Assembly: GCA_038503035.1 (NCBI GenBank)
Contig: JAVSML010000944.1
Location: 496,001 to 560,000 of the forward strand
Length of the DNA: 64,000 bases
Direction: 5' to 3'
DNA from: Crocodylus rhombifer
Lineage: Eukaryota > Chordata > Crocodylia > Crocodylidae
The position numbers were made by a program, and so were the translations under genes. This document shows positions 25,501 through 36,852 of this stretch, in pieces (position 1 is the first letter of the stretch; every line of letters begins with the position of its first letter). Below the pieces are notes generated by a model, which was given only the letters and a program-made list of their open reading frames with translations, was not told the DNA's origin and searched no databases.

Positions 25501-25865
25501 GCTTTAGCATGAAGAACACTAGACATCCAAGAGTCAAAGGGTGCAGTCAAGTGCTGCTCTTCCTGGCCTCGCATTATCCCATGAGATCAAAATATTTTAA
25601 AACAGCCTCCTTTCCAAGTTCTCTCTCTTTTTGGGCAATGTTTTTCATCTACTACTTTTTCCCCTCCAGCTGCCATGAGTTGTAATTTGCATTGCTTTCC
25701 AGGCCAGCAACAAGGGGTTTCACCTCTCTTATGAAATCATTTATCTCAGGCCTTGTATTAGAAGATTCATACCATATCTTACAGTATGTATTATGTTTTA
25801 CTTTATTTTAAATTTCACTAAGGGTGTGCATATGGTAAATGGCAAAGTTTTCACTCCCACAGCCA
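22548..25865. other. Unique noncoding sequence; possible conserved noncoding elements
   Basis: No gene and no young repeat seen. Two stretches, about 23525-23650 and 24600-24830, are AT-rich and free of low-complexity runs. They contain homeodomain-type TAATT/ATTTA words and look like single-copy regulatory sequence. That impression is compositional only and needs cross-species alignment. A short piece near 22820-22880 resembles an old palindromic amniote repeat. Confidence 0.35.
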
Positions 25866-26050
25866 GATATTCAAAGGTATTTAGATGCCTAAATGTATAG
25901 ATCAATATCTAGTGGAATTTTCAAAAGCACCAGGGTGCTTCATTCCTATTAATTTCAGTGGAAGTTAAACATTACAGCATTGTTGAAAACTCCAGGAGGC
26001 CCCCATTGTCAGCCTGAGTTGCCAAAATTACTTTTGGTGCCTTAAGTAGC
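25866..26050. repeat. Old palindromic amniote repeat
   Basis: The words ATTCAAAGGTATTTAGATGC, CTATTAATTTCAGTGGAAGT and CCAAAATTACTTTTGGTGCC recall the ancient 'aaaggtatttaggcacctaa ... cattgatttcaatgg' repeat scattered through reptile and bird genomes. It is heavily diverged. The assignment is from memory of the consensus style, not from a search. Confidence 0.35.
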
Positions 26051-26702
26051 CTTAATGAAGGAGTTTAACTCTTACCAAGATAGCTGCCATTATTTCTTAG
26101 CCAGTGGCTCTGAAGAGACAGTCAGCAACAGCTTCAGATGACTTCTCACTCCATTCGGCATATTCTTTCACTTCACTTCTAGCACATTGAACAGAACAGA
26201 TGACGTCCATTGTTGAACAGATTCTTCCAGCAGCCCCCACACTGGCACCTGTGTATTTCCCAGTAACATGATAAGCACTATTACTACTATTTATCAGGTG
26301 TCTGCTTTCCCTTTTTTTCTCTCTTCCTTTCCTCCCCCTCCAAGGGAAGACTAGGAGAGGAATTATCTTTGACCTGTGCATTGTATAGCGCGTTTTCATC
26401 GAAGTTTCCCAAAGGAAAGCCCTTTGTATTTGGAGAATTACGTGGTGAGGCTTGAGCTGGTTCTGAAGGCCTCTGGAAGTTTGTTCTACAGCCTTAAACC
26501 AGCTCCTGAGAAAGCCGTCTCACACAGGGAGCTCTCCCTTGGCCAGAGGAACGGAGAGGTGATCTGTTGTCCTTGCCTTGGCTCTAAGGGTCTGGAAGCA
26601 GCATTAAAGGCATTAACAAGTTAAAAACAGAACTTGGTGGACTGCTGTGTTCCTACATTTCTGTTATCTGTTCCAATATGTCAATGTTACAGCACCTTCC
26701 CT

Positions 26703-26715
26703 GGGGGGGGGGGGG
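26703..26715. repeat. Poly(G) run
   Basis: Thirteen consecutive G. Low complexity and length-unstable. Confidence 0.9.
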
Positions 26716-27604
26716 CGTAGAAGGGGCTTCCCTTTGCAATATTCCTGATGAAAAGGGTGTATTACCAGAGATCATCTGTCTTTCACTTATGCCTGGGTGC
26801 TGGGAAAATCCCTTGGGGCACTGACGTCAACTTATGACGCACACAGAGCAATAGAGATGTGAAGATAGTGTCAAGCAGAGCTCAATCTTAGTGGAGATAT
26901 GGGGGCTCCCACTTTTTAAAAGTTCTATTGCAAACCCACCCTCCCCCATGAGCTTATCTTTTCACTAGTGTTTAGGGGAAAGCTGAGAACACACCGATAC
27001 TTTGGATGGAGGGAAGGACTTCAAGTCTCAGTCTGGCTAGAGTCCTTTTTGATTTATGCACAAGGCAAGTTTCAGGCAAAACTATAAGCAGATGGTCAAA
27101 GCCATCATTGTAATAATGAATTTTATACTAGATGCAATCCATGGTTGGTACAAAGCTGAGTATTTTGATTAGAGTCCTTTTAAAACTGAAGCTACATCTT
27201 TTGCCTTTTTTGGAAAACTAAAGAGCATCTAGGGATGTTAGCAGATACATTGCCAAATGGCAATCAGTAAACCAGATGTGTACAAGCTACTTAAAATCTT
27301 TCAACTCTTTCCAAAGACACTTTTGTCAAAGAAGGAATATTGTACCTAGTGAGATTTCAGTCTCTCCCCTTCACAACTTCTTGCAGTTCGATATTTTTGC
27401 CATGAATGCATGTTTCTTATCTTTGTCTCAAATGTTTTGAGGTGTGGGACAGGATGTTTGGGGTATAAGTATAATGTTAGTTGCCTGAATCTAGCAGGTG
27501 ACACTTTCCAACAGGGCTTCCAGCTGAAAACATGAGATAAGAACAGCACTTCTCATTGCTGCACTGCCTCTCATCTCCAAGTATACTGCCAACATAAGTT
27601 ACTT

Positions 27605-27720
27605 ACTTCACCCTTATGACACCATCCCCATTTTCCAGATGGTCAAACTAAAGCACAGAGAGGTTAAAGGTCTGCTCCACAGCTCTTGAAATGGGAGTCT
27701 TCCTACTGAATATAACATTA
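27605..27720 (-). mobile_element. MIR-like SINE core fragment
   Basis: The plus strand reads CCATCCCCATTTTCCAGATG, then GTCAAACTAAAGCACAGAG and AGGTTAAAGGTCTGCTCCAC. This is the reverse of the MIR/CORE-SINE central domain ('ccccattttacagatgaggaaactgaggcacagagaggtta'). The flanks 27740-28200 contain AGATCCACAAAG and TTAGGTGCCC words typical of another ancient repeat, too decayed to delimit. Confidence 0.6.
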
Positions 27721-28342
27721 TTTGAAATCAAGCCCAATGCCCAGATCCACAAAGAGAATTAAGCCCTACCACACATCACATCACCCAATTTTAGATGCTT
27801 GGTTCCCACCGTAGGATCTGCAAACCTGAGTTTGGGGCAACTCAGCTCTTTCTAAAGCACAAAGAAAGGATTAGGTGCCCCAGAGTGGGATCTATGAAAT
27901 AAGAATACTGGAGGAGAGAGCTGCTAAGCTGGGATATTTAGCAGGAAAAACTGAGTATTAAATCCTACTCTTCTCCAGGGCTTAGGCATCTTTCCAAGTA
28001 CGACTAGGAGGTACCTCACAATCCCAAGAGTCTCATTTGGATCTAGCCTCAGTGGGACACATATGGACTGTAGGCACCTAGAAGTCTAAAGCTGTGACCA
28101 TGGTAAAGCCTGCTCTGCTGCTTCCAACTCCTGGTGGTGCCTAACTTCTACACGGTCTATATTTGGGGATCTGAAAGCTCCTTAGGCATCTGATAATTCA
28201 GTTGAAAGAGGCACCGAGCTGTTAAGTTCTGAACATGTGCAGACAGAACTTTAGGGATTTGGGGCCAAGAGTGATAAAGCTTATATATTCATGGACTTTA
28301 GGTGACTCTAGGGTCAGGCAGTATCTGAAAAGGGGTCTGAGG

Positions 28343-28720
28343 AAATGGTGAGAGCGCTGGAGGAGAAGCTGAGGGAACTGGGCTTATTTAGTCCACAGAA
28401 GAAAAGACTGAGGTGGGATTTAACAGCAGCCTTCAAGTACCTTCAAGGTGGTTCCAAGGAGGGTGGAGCTGTACTCTTCTCAGTGGTGGCAGATGTCAGA
28501 ACAAGGAGCAATGGTCTCATGTTGCAGCAAGGGAAGTTTAAGTTTTTCCTTATATCTAACCTCTCACTAGGAGGATAGTAAAGCACTGGAACAGGCTACC
28601 TGGAAAAGTTGTAGAATCTCCATCCTTATAGATTTAAGACCCAGTTAGACAAAGCCTTGGCTGGGATGTAGTCGGGGCTGGCCCTGTTTTGAGCAGAGAG
28701 TTGGACGAGATGACCTCCTG
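28343..28720 (+). mobile_element. CR1 LINE, 5' part of a copy split by a DNA transposon
   Basis: The plus-strand ORF2 C-terminus is readable from 28345: EEKLRELGLFSPQKKRL, then TAAFKYLQGGSKEGGAVLF, then LMLQQGKFKF. The 3' UTR follows (GAGCAGAGAGTTGGACGAGA, TGACCTCCTG) and stops abruptly at 28720. The expected continuation appears only after 29628. The copy is 5'-truncated and inactive. Confidence 0.92.
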
Positions 28721-29628
28721 GGCTAGGCACAGACATTACACATAAACTGGTTTAAGTGAGCAGAAACTGGTTTAAACTTGTAACAGAACAGATGTTCAGT
28801 GCACATAAACTATCTGGAAAATGGCTGAAACCAGTTTAAGACATACTTAGTCAAATATAGTACCAGACTTAACCAATTTGGGTTGAACCAGTTTACGCAA
28901 TGTCTGTCCCAGATCCCTTCTTGGTTTAAGTTAAACCAGACACTCCCAGCATACTCTCTGGACTGGGCAGGGCTCTCTGCTTCAGAGCAGGGCTGAAGTC
29001 CTCCCCTCTGCTCCTTGGCTGGAGCTCTGGCAGAGACTGCAGGTACAGAACAGAGCAGTGACAGCTTAGGGCTGTTGATTAGCTCCAAACAGGTCAGCTG
29101 GTAAACTGTTTAAGAAGGAGTTTGAACTAATGGAGAGAGGCTATTGTTTTGCTGATGAGGAGATAAACACTGTTATCAGCCCCTTACTGGCTTGGTTGTC
29201 TGCCAGTTTGCAGTAGACAGTATAGAGTAACAGGGAGGGAGATTGAAAAGTTCTGCATCGACAGATGCATGCACTGCACACCCCCTCTTGCCTCAGAGTG
29301 CTAGCTGGGGGCTGGGGTCCAGCAACACTTCCACCCTTTGAACAGCTAGTGGGGAAAACCTGGGATGGTGGAGGCAGACCTCCCTAATCAAAGTGTCCTG
29401 CCAGGGCCTGGCCACAGCCTCCTCAGCTCCGAATTGTGGAAGGGAAGGGAGGGCTGCTTTAGCACCCCACAGCTTCTAGTCTGAGCCACTGCAGACATGT
29501 GCCTGAATTTCCTCAGTCCAGAGAGAAATGTCTGTCCAGTTACAAACCAGTTCAGCCAGCCAGGTTAGATTAACATGCAAAGATTGAATCAATTCAGGCT
29601 CAGGCTTTTTGAATGTCTGTCCCTAGCC
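28721..29628. mobile_element. DNA transposon (~0.9 kb) inserted in a CR1 tail
   Basis: The left end GGCTAGGCACAGACATT (28721) is mirrored by AATGTCTGTCCCTAGCC (29612-29628), with 16 of 17 inverted matches. The interior carries several copies of AAACTGGTTTAA or its reverse (for example near 28745, 28768 and 28829), then a GC-rich middle, and no transposase frame. It is therefore non-autonomous. It lies inside the 3' UTR of the CR1 copy 28343-29653. The target duplication could not be resolved, so the superfamily is open. Confidence 0.72.
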
Positions 29629-29653
29629 CAGAGGTCCATTCATGTTCTATGAT
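29629..29653 (+). mobile_element. CR1 LINE, detached 3' tail of the copy at 28343
   Basis: The sequence after the DNA transposon, CAGAGGTCCATTCATG then TTCTATGATTTG, is the normal end of a CR1 3' UTR ('gaggtcccttcc...ttctatgatt'). Joined to 28720 it restores a continuous CR1 tail. The DNA transposon is therefore younger than the CR1 insertion. Confidence 0.78.
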
Positions 29654-32030
29654 TTGTGACTTGAGCCAGGTCAGGGAACAGATTAACGGCAGAGCTGAGA
29701 CTACAAATCCTGATTCCATCCTCCAGTCACAACATTATGCTTCCTCCATAATTCATACTTATAGATTCTATCCATCTGGTAGACTCTTCATATAGGTATG
29801 GAAATGAAATGAATATTGGTTTATTAGCCAAAGCAGGTACAGAAAAGCACTATGGTATTAAAATTGCATTACTAAGTGATCACCCTCTTGGGCAAGCCCT
29901 TGAAATTAACTTGTGGTTTGCTAAACCAAAGCCATCAGGGTGTATTCTGGCCTATTGAAAAGTGAAATGAAGTGCCTGTCTTGTTTAATTATTCAGTAGT
30001 CTCACTGTCCTGGAAAGCATATAGTTTTTTTACAATGAGATGCATGACAACCCTAAAGATAAATCACCTGCAACCCAATAGACATATAAAGGCCAGAAGC
30101 TTTTTAAAAGAAAAGGAAGCCAGGAATCCTAGGCTGTCTCTCTAACTACATCCTTATTGCACTGACAGCTCATGAATAACTACATATTTGTGCACTCTCG
30201 ATATCTGCTTTATTGTCTGCTGCTAGCACAGGCAGAGCCTGGCCAGGACCAAGCTGTATCTGACTGAGGTTACCACAACAACACAATACTATTAGCTCCA
30301 AATACTCACTCTGCAGCAACCAAGCTTGAAAGCAATGTCTAAATTCTCTGTTGCCTCTGTAAAATAGGTCAGTCCCCATTCACTTCACAGGGAATTATGC
30401 AGCTTTGTTTATTAATGTACATAAAGCAGGATGAGATCCTCAAATAGGCAGAGTATTATTAAATGGTTGATCCACTGGGTAAAGCAGTTTGAGACAATTA
30501 GCTGGATCTTGACATTATTCAGCTTTCCTTCTGAAATTGTATGAGAAATCCAATAGTCCCTACTGTATATCCACTATACATTTTAGAAACAAGGTTGCAA
30601 AACAAGTCATGTTCAACTGGGAAAGGTTTTTATAAACAAAAAAAAGTAGGTTGATGAAAATAGAAGGAGCTCTCTGCCAGTTTTTAGCCTTCTCCGCTGA
30701 TATCATACGGAGGCCCAAAATGCAATAAAGTGCAATGCCATAAAATCACTAGAATTTCTATAGCAATTCTTGTTTGATGGTTCCTGCACAGAACATGCAT
30801 TTTATATTCTTCGCTTGTCTGAGTAATGATCCATTTTGTTGCTAAGTTCTATCTTCAAGTGCTCAGGATCTCTACTGCCAGTAAGTTAGTTATTGTATGT
30901 GATCAATTTAGCATTGGAATGTCAGTCAACATTTCTACACGAGAAAAACCTGGATGTGTGTCACAGAAGTCTCGCTTTGGTTACACTGGTCCAGCTTGTA
31001 AATTCTGTTCAAGCCAAGGAAGTTATTCTATATCTCCATCAATATAACAAACAAACATCTGAATGGTGCCCATTGAAGATATTTAATATATACAAATTTC
31101 CCTCTTCCATATTCTCCTTCCCTGGCCCCATTTCTACCCCAAAGCCTCTGGACTTCCATTTCATTTCCAGCCACTGACTCTGTTGCATCTTCCCATGGCA
31201 ACTCCCCAAGCCACACGCGCTGACCACACATGTAGACAATTAAGAGGGAGACTCTACACTGAAGATATTCCATAGTTATATATTATCCCATGAAAGGAAC
31301 ACTGGAAAAAAAATGTAATTAGTATACAAGAAAAGCAAAATATATTAACATTTTAATTTAATTTCAGCAGCTCTTTTTTAAACCATGGCATTGCACAAGC
31401 CAAAGAAAACCCTCCTAGGCAATTTTAATTTGCTATATGGTCAACACTGATTTTTCCAGTAGAGAGAGGAACCATGTTATGAGTTAAGGACCTTGTCAGG
31501 CTTAGCTATGAGTTTGCTGGCTTTTGCTGCAACTAAACTGACCACCCCCCACTTTATGTAAAGAAGGGGTCAGTCATCAGAATTTCCATGACTCTTGCAT
31601 TATTTACCTTAAAGATCAGAACAGTTCCCTGGGTAAATATGTAATTAGACAGTTTTGCAAGATGTAGCTGAAATAAATATTAACAACTGGAACAGTTCCA
31701 CTGGAGTTGTTCTGCCCTGTCAGCTAAATAAATACCTGTAATTAGGGCACATTTTTAATAAGGAAGATGCACTTTTGGGGTCCAATAGAACTGAACAGCT
31801 CCAGATTTTATTCAAAAGCATTTATTTGCTATATCTGTTATAAGAACATTTACATTTTGAAGCAATCATAACTCAAATATTTTTGACGAACAAAGACACA
31901 TTAAATTTTAACATCAAGAATTAGTTTGAGATAGCAATTTTGATTTGAGAAGCTATTTGGCTGTTATTCCTGCCCCCCCCATCCCCCAATCTCATACCCA
32001 AGTCATCTCAAACTGAATTAACATGTTTGA
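29654..32030. other. Unique noncoding sequence; candidate conserved element at 31590-31770
   Basis: No gene or recognisable repeat. The part 31590-31770 is AT-rich but complex, with TAATTAG twice (31642 and 31740), ATTTACC, and a CAACTGGAACAGTTCCA inverted repeat. It resembles enhancer-like conserved noncoding sequence. Reading frames here are short and overlapping. Confidence 0.35.
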
Positions 32031-32037
32031 AAATGGG

Positions 32038-32095
32038 ATTGGGGGGTGGGGGGGGGTGAGGAAGGGGGGGAGGAGGAGGAGGAGGAAAAAAAAAA
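32038..32095. repeat. G-rich / (GGA)n / poly(A) low-complexity tract
   Basis: Long G runs interrupted by T and A are followed by about five GGA units and ten A. On the plus strand the tract has far more than four G3 runs within 40 bases, so a G-quadruplex is possible. It is purine-only for long stretches. Confidence 0.9.
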
Positions 32096-32289
32096 GGATC
32101 ACTATTTGACTTTTGGCCAAGTTTCACCACAAAATGTTTTTTTATGGAAGTATAAATCCCTAACAGTATATAATATACCTTAAAATGAAGCAACGTTTAC
32201 ATTCCTATAAAAGGGGATATGTGATCATGGGCCCAATTCTACTGCTCTTACCTCATGTGAGATCTTTTCAGTTACCTGCTACACAAAAA

Positions 32290-32400
32290 GCAAATACTTT
32301 CAGTGTAAAACCAGGACCCAGCAAAGCATTTCAGCATGTGCTCAGACTGAAGCACAAATGTAACCCCATTGACTCTGCCGGATTGGGACCTTTGGAATTT
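32290..32400. repeat. Old palindromic amniote repeat
   Basis: The phrases 'CAGGACCCAGCAAAGCATTT', 'CAGCATGTGCTCA', 'CCCCATTGACTCTGCCGGAT' and 'TGGGACCTTTGG' match an ancient, strongly palindromic repeat ('...agcaaagcacttaagcatgtgctta...cccattgacttcaatggg...ttgctggattgggacc'). The copy is diverged and not young. Confidence 0.45.
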
Positions 32401-32689
32401 CAGACGAGGTCTGTCAGATTAAAGCACAACCAACAAAATAACAGCCTCAGTGGAAGAGCATGATCTATATGAGTAGGTATACCCCATGTCACAAGTTGCA
32501 GCTGAACCAAATGCAAACTGAAGGTTTCCTATAGTATCTCCTAAAAATTTAAAGTTGCAAAGATCCCAAAACAAAATTGCAACAGCCTTCACAGTTGCAT
32601 GTGGCATAATTATTCCAGAATAAATATTCTTTTCACAAACCAAAGAATAAGATCCTGTTGCCAGTAGGAGCCAGGTTTATAACCCCTTT

Positions 32690-33380
32690 TGAAAACAAAC
32701 AAGGTTAAAACCACCTGGCCCCTCTCCCCCACTGGCTCAGATTGGCCCCACTGCCGGGAGCGGTGTGCCATTGGGCCAGATCAGCTCTGTGCCACCACGT
32801 GCGGTCCCCAGCACTCTAGCCAGGAGCAGCAGGTGGAGGCAGAGCTGACCCACCGCAGTGGCACACTACCCCTGTGGCTCCCGGGGAAAGTCCTGGGAGC
32901 AGCACATGGTGGCACCAACCCAGGCCAGCCCTCCCAGAGTCCCAGGAGCTGTGTTTGCAGCATGAAGTGGGGCAGTTGCCTGCTGCTCTCCCCCTTCCTG
33001 CAATGAGAGCCCCTGGGGCCCATACCTTCAGTTCCATTCTCACAGGGCAGGAGGACTGGGGAACAGCCACGGCGTCACCAGGAAGAAACCTCTGCTGGGC
33101 AGAAGTTTTCCTATCTCCAGTGCCCCTACCTTGGGACTGGGGACAGGGCAGGTCAGACCAGGCCAGGCTGGGGGTTGCTTGCTTAGAAACCAGAGCCAGA
33201 ATGGCTGCTGCAACCTGTGCCTCCTGCATCTGGAGCCTGTAAAAGCCTGCACTTCCCACCAGCTTTCAGAGGGGCAGCTGTGGGCTGGTAATAGTGGTCT
33301 TTTGGAGGGACCCTGTGGGCTGGCTAGAACAGCCTGGCAGGCTGGATCCAGCCTACAGGCCATATTTTGCCTGTGCCTGG
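32690..33380 (-). mobile_element. Degenerate hAT-like element, GC-rich
   Basis: The right end, GCCTACAGGCCATATTTTGC then CTGTGCCTGG, is the reverse of the terminus CCAGGCACAGGCAAAATATGG. It parallels the hAT ends at 44590 and 5834 (CAGGGGTAGGCAAA..GGCCTGCAGGCC). The interior is GC-rich, as in the 44590 element. The left boundary is uncertain and no clean target duplication was found. Several overlapping 70-147-residue reading frames here reflect base composition, not genes. Confidence 0.5.
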
Positions 33381-34394
33381 TTATACCTTACACAGGGCCC
33401 TAAAAATCCCAGCAGCATGGCTGAAAGATTAATATTCTGAAAGGCAAGAGACAGTCATCCTGTGATAATGTTCTATTGCAGCTATTTTATTTCCTACCAA
33501 ATTAGATATAGTGCACAGTTTTCAAAAGCCAGTGGATGGGACTTCAGTCCTCAAGTCACTTAAGTTTTTTTGAACATTTTACCTTCACTTCATTTCATCC
33601 AGGGGAGGCTGCTGCAGCCTACCCCTCTGTAGCCCTGGTTCTCTTCCCTTCCCCCAACACTAGCTGTACACAGGTGTAACTCTGATTGTAGAGGAGTTGT
33701 TTCCGATTTATACTGGTGTGAGTAAAAAGAGAAGAATTGAGCCCTTTATTATTACTGAGCAGTGCCTTCTCAGTGATTTACAAAAACTAACTTTCACCTG
33801 TTTCAGCTCTTCCAAACCTGTTTCTATATAAATTTAAAAGCAGGCTGTATAAAATAAGCTTGCTTTGGCTAAACCCTATTTTTCCAACTTCTATCTTTGA
33901 ATAATGATCAGTTGTCTTGGGACCCGACCAACATGGCACAATGAGGCACATAAGAACAATTATAAGCAGCTTACGGTTTCCTGCTGTAAATTTTTTCTTC
34001 ATTATTTCTTCTGACTGTTGAACTTGGATAGCCTGCTCTTTCTAGGAAGAGTTTTCCAGCAGGTAATTGGCTTTGTAAGAGTGCCTGAAATAATACTAGC
34101 CGGCTGCTGTTCTGAGAATGACTTTACTTCCATTAATTAATTACTTAAAGGAAGCTTTCCCCCCCCCTTACTGAACAATTTTAAGTGTTTGACATTTAGC
34201 TACGTAAGCAAGCTACAGAGTTACGATTCAAAATATACGCTTGCTGCAGACATGGTATAGTGCAGAGAAAGCAGTTTCTTCTGTGTTTCCCTATGTTACA
34301 TGATCATTTGATTGCAAAAGAAAGAGATAAAAGGAAGAGATGGAACTACTTGTTGCTGTGTCCATTTCTAATTTGGATTTATTATACATACTAC

Positions 34395-34500
34395 AGGTGT
34401 ATCCAGAACCCTTGGTCACCTTCACTGTGCCAGGCACTGTACAGAGATATAGAAAGACGCAGTCCCTGCCTCTGTAAGCCGATGAACAAATAAGACAAAG
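34395..34500 (-). mobile_element. MIR-like SINE fragment
   Basis: TGTGCCAGGCACTGTACAGA followed by 'GACGCAGTCCCTGCCTCTGT' matches the reversed 3' half of the amniote MIR-like family ('gtgccaggcactgtacagagacatag...cagtccctgcc'). The rest is lost. Confidence 0.6.
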
Positions 34501-34763
34501 TGTAATGTGTGTTGCTCCACACAAATTTGCAATGATTTAGTTTAGGTCAGCCACCACAAAGTCCCGCAAGGTTGAGAGGATGAACACACATAGCACTTAC
34601 ACCTCTTTAAATATGGTTTAAGCCCGGAATAGACAAGCATACAGACCTACTCAACTAGTTTAAAGCCACCTGGAACAGTTCAGAAGTATACCTGGAAAGT
34701 CAGGAACTCTTTTAAACAGAACACCAGTTCAGTGTTGTATGAGGACATGGCATATGGTAGTTC

Positions 34764-34956
34764 CAGGGTTGCCAACCCAAGAAAGTTCTTTTTTTTACTG
34801 AATACATTCTGCAAACATTATGGACAACCAACATCTTTTTTTTTTTTAGTTGACATGTTTTTACATAATGTGAGTGTAACCCGTCTGCCAGGCCCTCAGA
34901 TTTTTTTTTTTTTTTAAATAGACTATGTGTAAGTTTACAGAGAGTTGGCAAACCTG
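34764..34956. mobile_element. hAT-like MITE, 193 bp
   Basis: The ends CAGGGTTGCCAAC (34764) and GTTGGCAAACCTG (to 34956) are inverted repeats with 12 of 13 matches and CAG...CTG edges as in hAT elements. The interior is AT-rich with three T-runs of 7-14 bases. The flanking octamers agree only weakly (GGTAGTTC and GGCACATC), so the target duplication is lost or the edge is off by a few bases. Confidence 0.65.
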
Positions 34957-36059
34957 GGCACATCTTACATGCATCTCACACTGGATCACTCCACCCTCCA
35001 CTTCCATCTTCCCCAAAAACCACCCCTTTTTCTGTTATGCTTGCTGTGTTTAATTATGTTGAAAGAAATCTCATGTGTGCAATTTGATAATATCAAACTA
35101 TTCACCCTCAGCTGATAGGGCCCACCTATTAATCTAGCAAGAACAACCATAACATTTTTCCTATCAGTTTCCTGTCATACTAGTCAAAACAATAAAAAAA
35201 ATGACAGAGAGCTTGATGTTATTCAGGAATAGTTACACCAGACTATCTATTCCAAGGTAGCTCCAGGTATGTATACTCCTACTCCGGAGCAAGAACACTT
35301 TTTACAAGATTTATGTAAGAAAATTAAATTAAGCCAGAAAAAAACCCCAGTCTCATTCTAGCATAAGTTTCTATAAAGAGTAGCTATCCCAGAATAACTC
35401 TATAAGCAGGTCACTCATCCAGCTTCCTCAACAAAGCCAGTCAGATCTGAGTTCAGACTTCCAGTCTGCTTATTTTATGTGGGGGAAAAGTCCATCCCCA
35501 AACCAAACAAACAATGAAATAAATAAGCAAGCATGTGAATATTAAGCAAAACCAAAATCTATTACCTTTCATGAGACCTAAAGAAAGGCCAATCCAGGCT
35601 TTGTGCTTCTTCCTTAGCTCTTAACGCTCTTATTTACTCCACCCTTATTTACTAGTCATCAATTGCAGCTGGTCCCCAGCCTTCCAGCCAGGCAGACTAC
35701 TAACTGCTGGTTACCTGCAGCCTGGTCTCAGCCCCTACAGGCTAAGCATCTCTTTTACTGCACTTTAAATGTACACCCTTTCCTTCTCCTGAAATAGCTT
35801 TCATGTATAGGCTAAGCCTTGGTGGTGTTTATCATGTTTACTCTGTATTCTGCATTAATGTCTTTCTTAAACACCCGCTTCTGCTGTGATGCCTACAAGA
35901 CATTGGCCAGCTACTAATGCAGAAGTTGAAAGTCAGTGGGGGCACTAGTGTAGATAAAAGGAAAATAGATTGCAGGTGTTATTCCTGTTTTTCACTGCTT
36001 ATTCACTGATTCTTGTCTTGGATGTGGGTTCTGTAAGGTAGGGATTGCTTAGCACATTA

Positions 36060-36254
36060 TAGGTACTGCCAGATTACAAATAATAAATGATTTTTATTTA
36101 TATGAAGGTACTGTCTCAGGGCCCAACTGTAATCAGGGTCTTATTGTGCAGGCACTATACAAACATAGAGTGAGGAAAAAATCCTTACCATAAAGAGTTT
36201 ATTCTCTATATTTAGGATGGGGGGAAAGGAAGTATTATTACCGTATTTTACTGT
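36060..36254 (-). mobile_element. MIR-like SINE, left half, interrupted by an LTR
   Basis: GGGTCTTATTGTGCAGGCAC then TATACAAACATAGAGTG, CCTTACCATAAAGAG, and finally GTATTATTACCGTATTTTACTGT at 36232-36254. This follows the amniote MIR-like SINE read in reverse, up to the core 'attattatccccattttaca'. The core then breaks off and resumes at 36853. The last five bases ACTGT are the left copy of the LTR target duplication. Confidence 0.65.
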
Positions 36255-36327
36255 TGTTACAGGATCTTTCAATAGTCGGGCTTACAGCAGATCACGCTTT
36301 GCGATGTTATAGGTGGTCAGGCTCAAC

Positions 36328-36333
36328 TTTATT
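36328..36333 (-). promoter_or_regulatory. LTR polyadenylation signal AATAAA
   Basis: The minus strand reads CCATTAATAAAGTTG, about 260 bp downstream of the TATA box and 73 bp before the LTR end. The spacing fits the R region of a gamma- or ERV1-like LTR, but lineage was not determined. Confidence 0.65.
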
Positions 36334-36590
36334 AATGGGGTGCAAAACAAAACAAAATCAATGGTGCTGTGTCCACCAGTGAGCACACACTCACCACGTC
36401 TCACGTGCCCTAGCGACACGTGATACTGCTGTTGTTTTCTGGCGAGGTGTTTCCGGGGTTGGTCGCCGGGATCAGGCGGGTCTGGCGTCCTCCCCTCCGG
36501 CTGGCCAGGCCGAAGGTTGCTCCGTGTTCGAACTGCTCCATGGGTACGTTCCGTCGGGCGTGCAAAGACCCCAAAGTTCGCAGCGCAATG

Positions 36591-36648
36591 CCTTTTATAC
36601 CCTCAGTGATGCAGGGCGGTCTAATCACGTGTGGCACTTCTTCATTGG
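36591..36648 (-). promoter_or_regulatory. LTR core promoter: CCAAT, CACGTG E-box, TATA box
   Basis: Read on the minus strand, CCAAT lies about 45 bp and a palindromic CACGTG about 25 bp upstream of GGTATAAAAGG. Two more CACGTG motifs occur downstream, in the transcribed part (36417-36422 and 36402-36407). CACGTG binds bHLH-zip factors of the MYC/MAX/USF type in known promoters; binding here is inferred. Confidence 0.65.
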
Positions 36649-36852
36649 CTCGGAGCGGTGACTGTCACATTACTGACAGACCCTGGACTTCCCCTGGAGA
36701 AACCCTGTGTGGAAAATCCCAACCGCATGTTTCTCCTATACTGCCGCCCTAGAGTCTCTTATTCACTTAGCAAACCTCTAGCTGACGTAGGCGAACATGG
36801 CCACCTATTACAAAAGGTTATAACGCATAACAAATGCAAAATGATTACAACA

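Larger units (their letters stand above)
36255..36852 (-). mobile_element. Solo LTR of an endogenous retrovirus, minus strand, with 5-bp target duplication
   Basis: A 598-bp LTR. On the plus strand it starts TGTTACAGGATC and ends GATTACAACA, giving TG...CA ends in either orientation. The host pentamer ACTGT flanks both sides exactly (36250-36254 and 36853-36857). On the minus strand the order is CCAAT (36644-36648), CACGTG (36626-36631), GGTATAAAAGG (36591-36602), then AATAAA (36328-36333), a normal U3-R-U5 layout. No internal retroviral sequence is present, so it is a solo LTR left by recombination. It is CpG-rich and intact, which suggests a fairly recent insertion. Confidence 0.85.

Noticed and set aside
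26430..26600. GGTTCTGAAGGCCTCTGGAAG and AGCTCCTGAGAAAGCC words recalling an interspersed reptile repeat
   Set aside because: Similarity is to a vaguely remembered phrase only, and boundaries and family could not be supported.
32781..33403. Several overlapping reading frames of 80-147 residues
   Set aside because: All lie in a GC-rich hAT-like element where stop codons are rare; no domain is visible.
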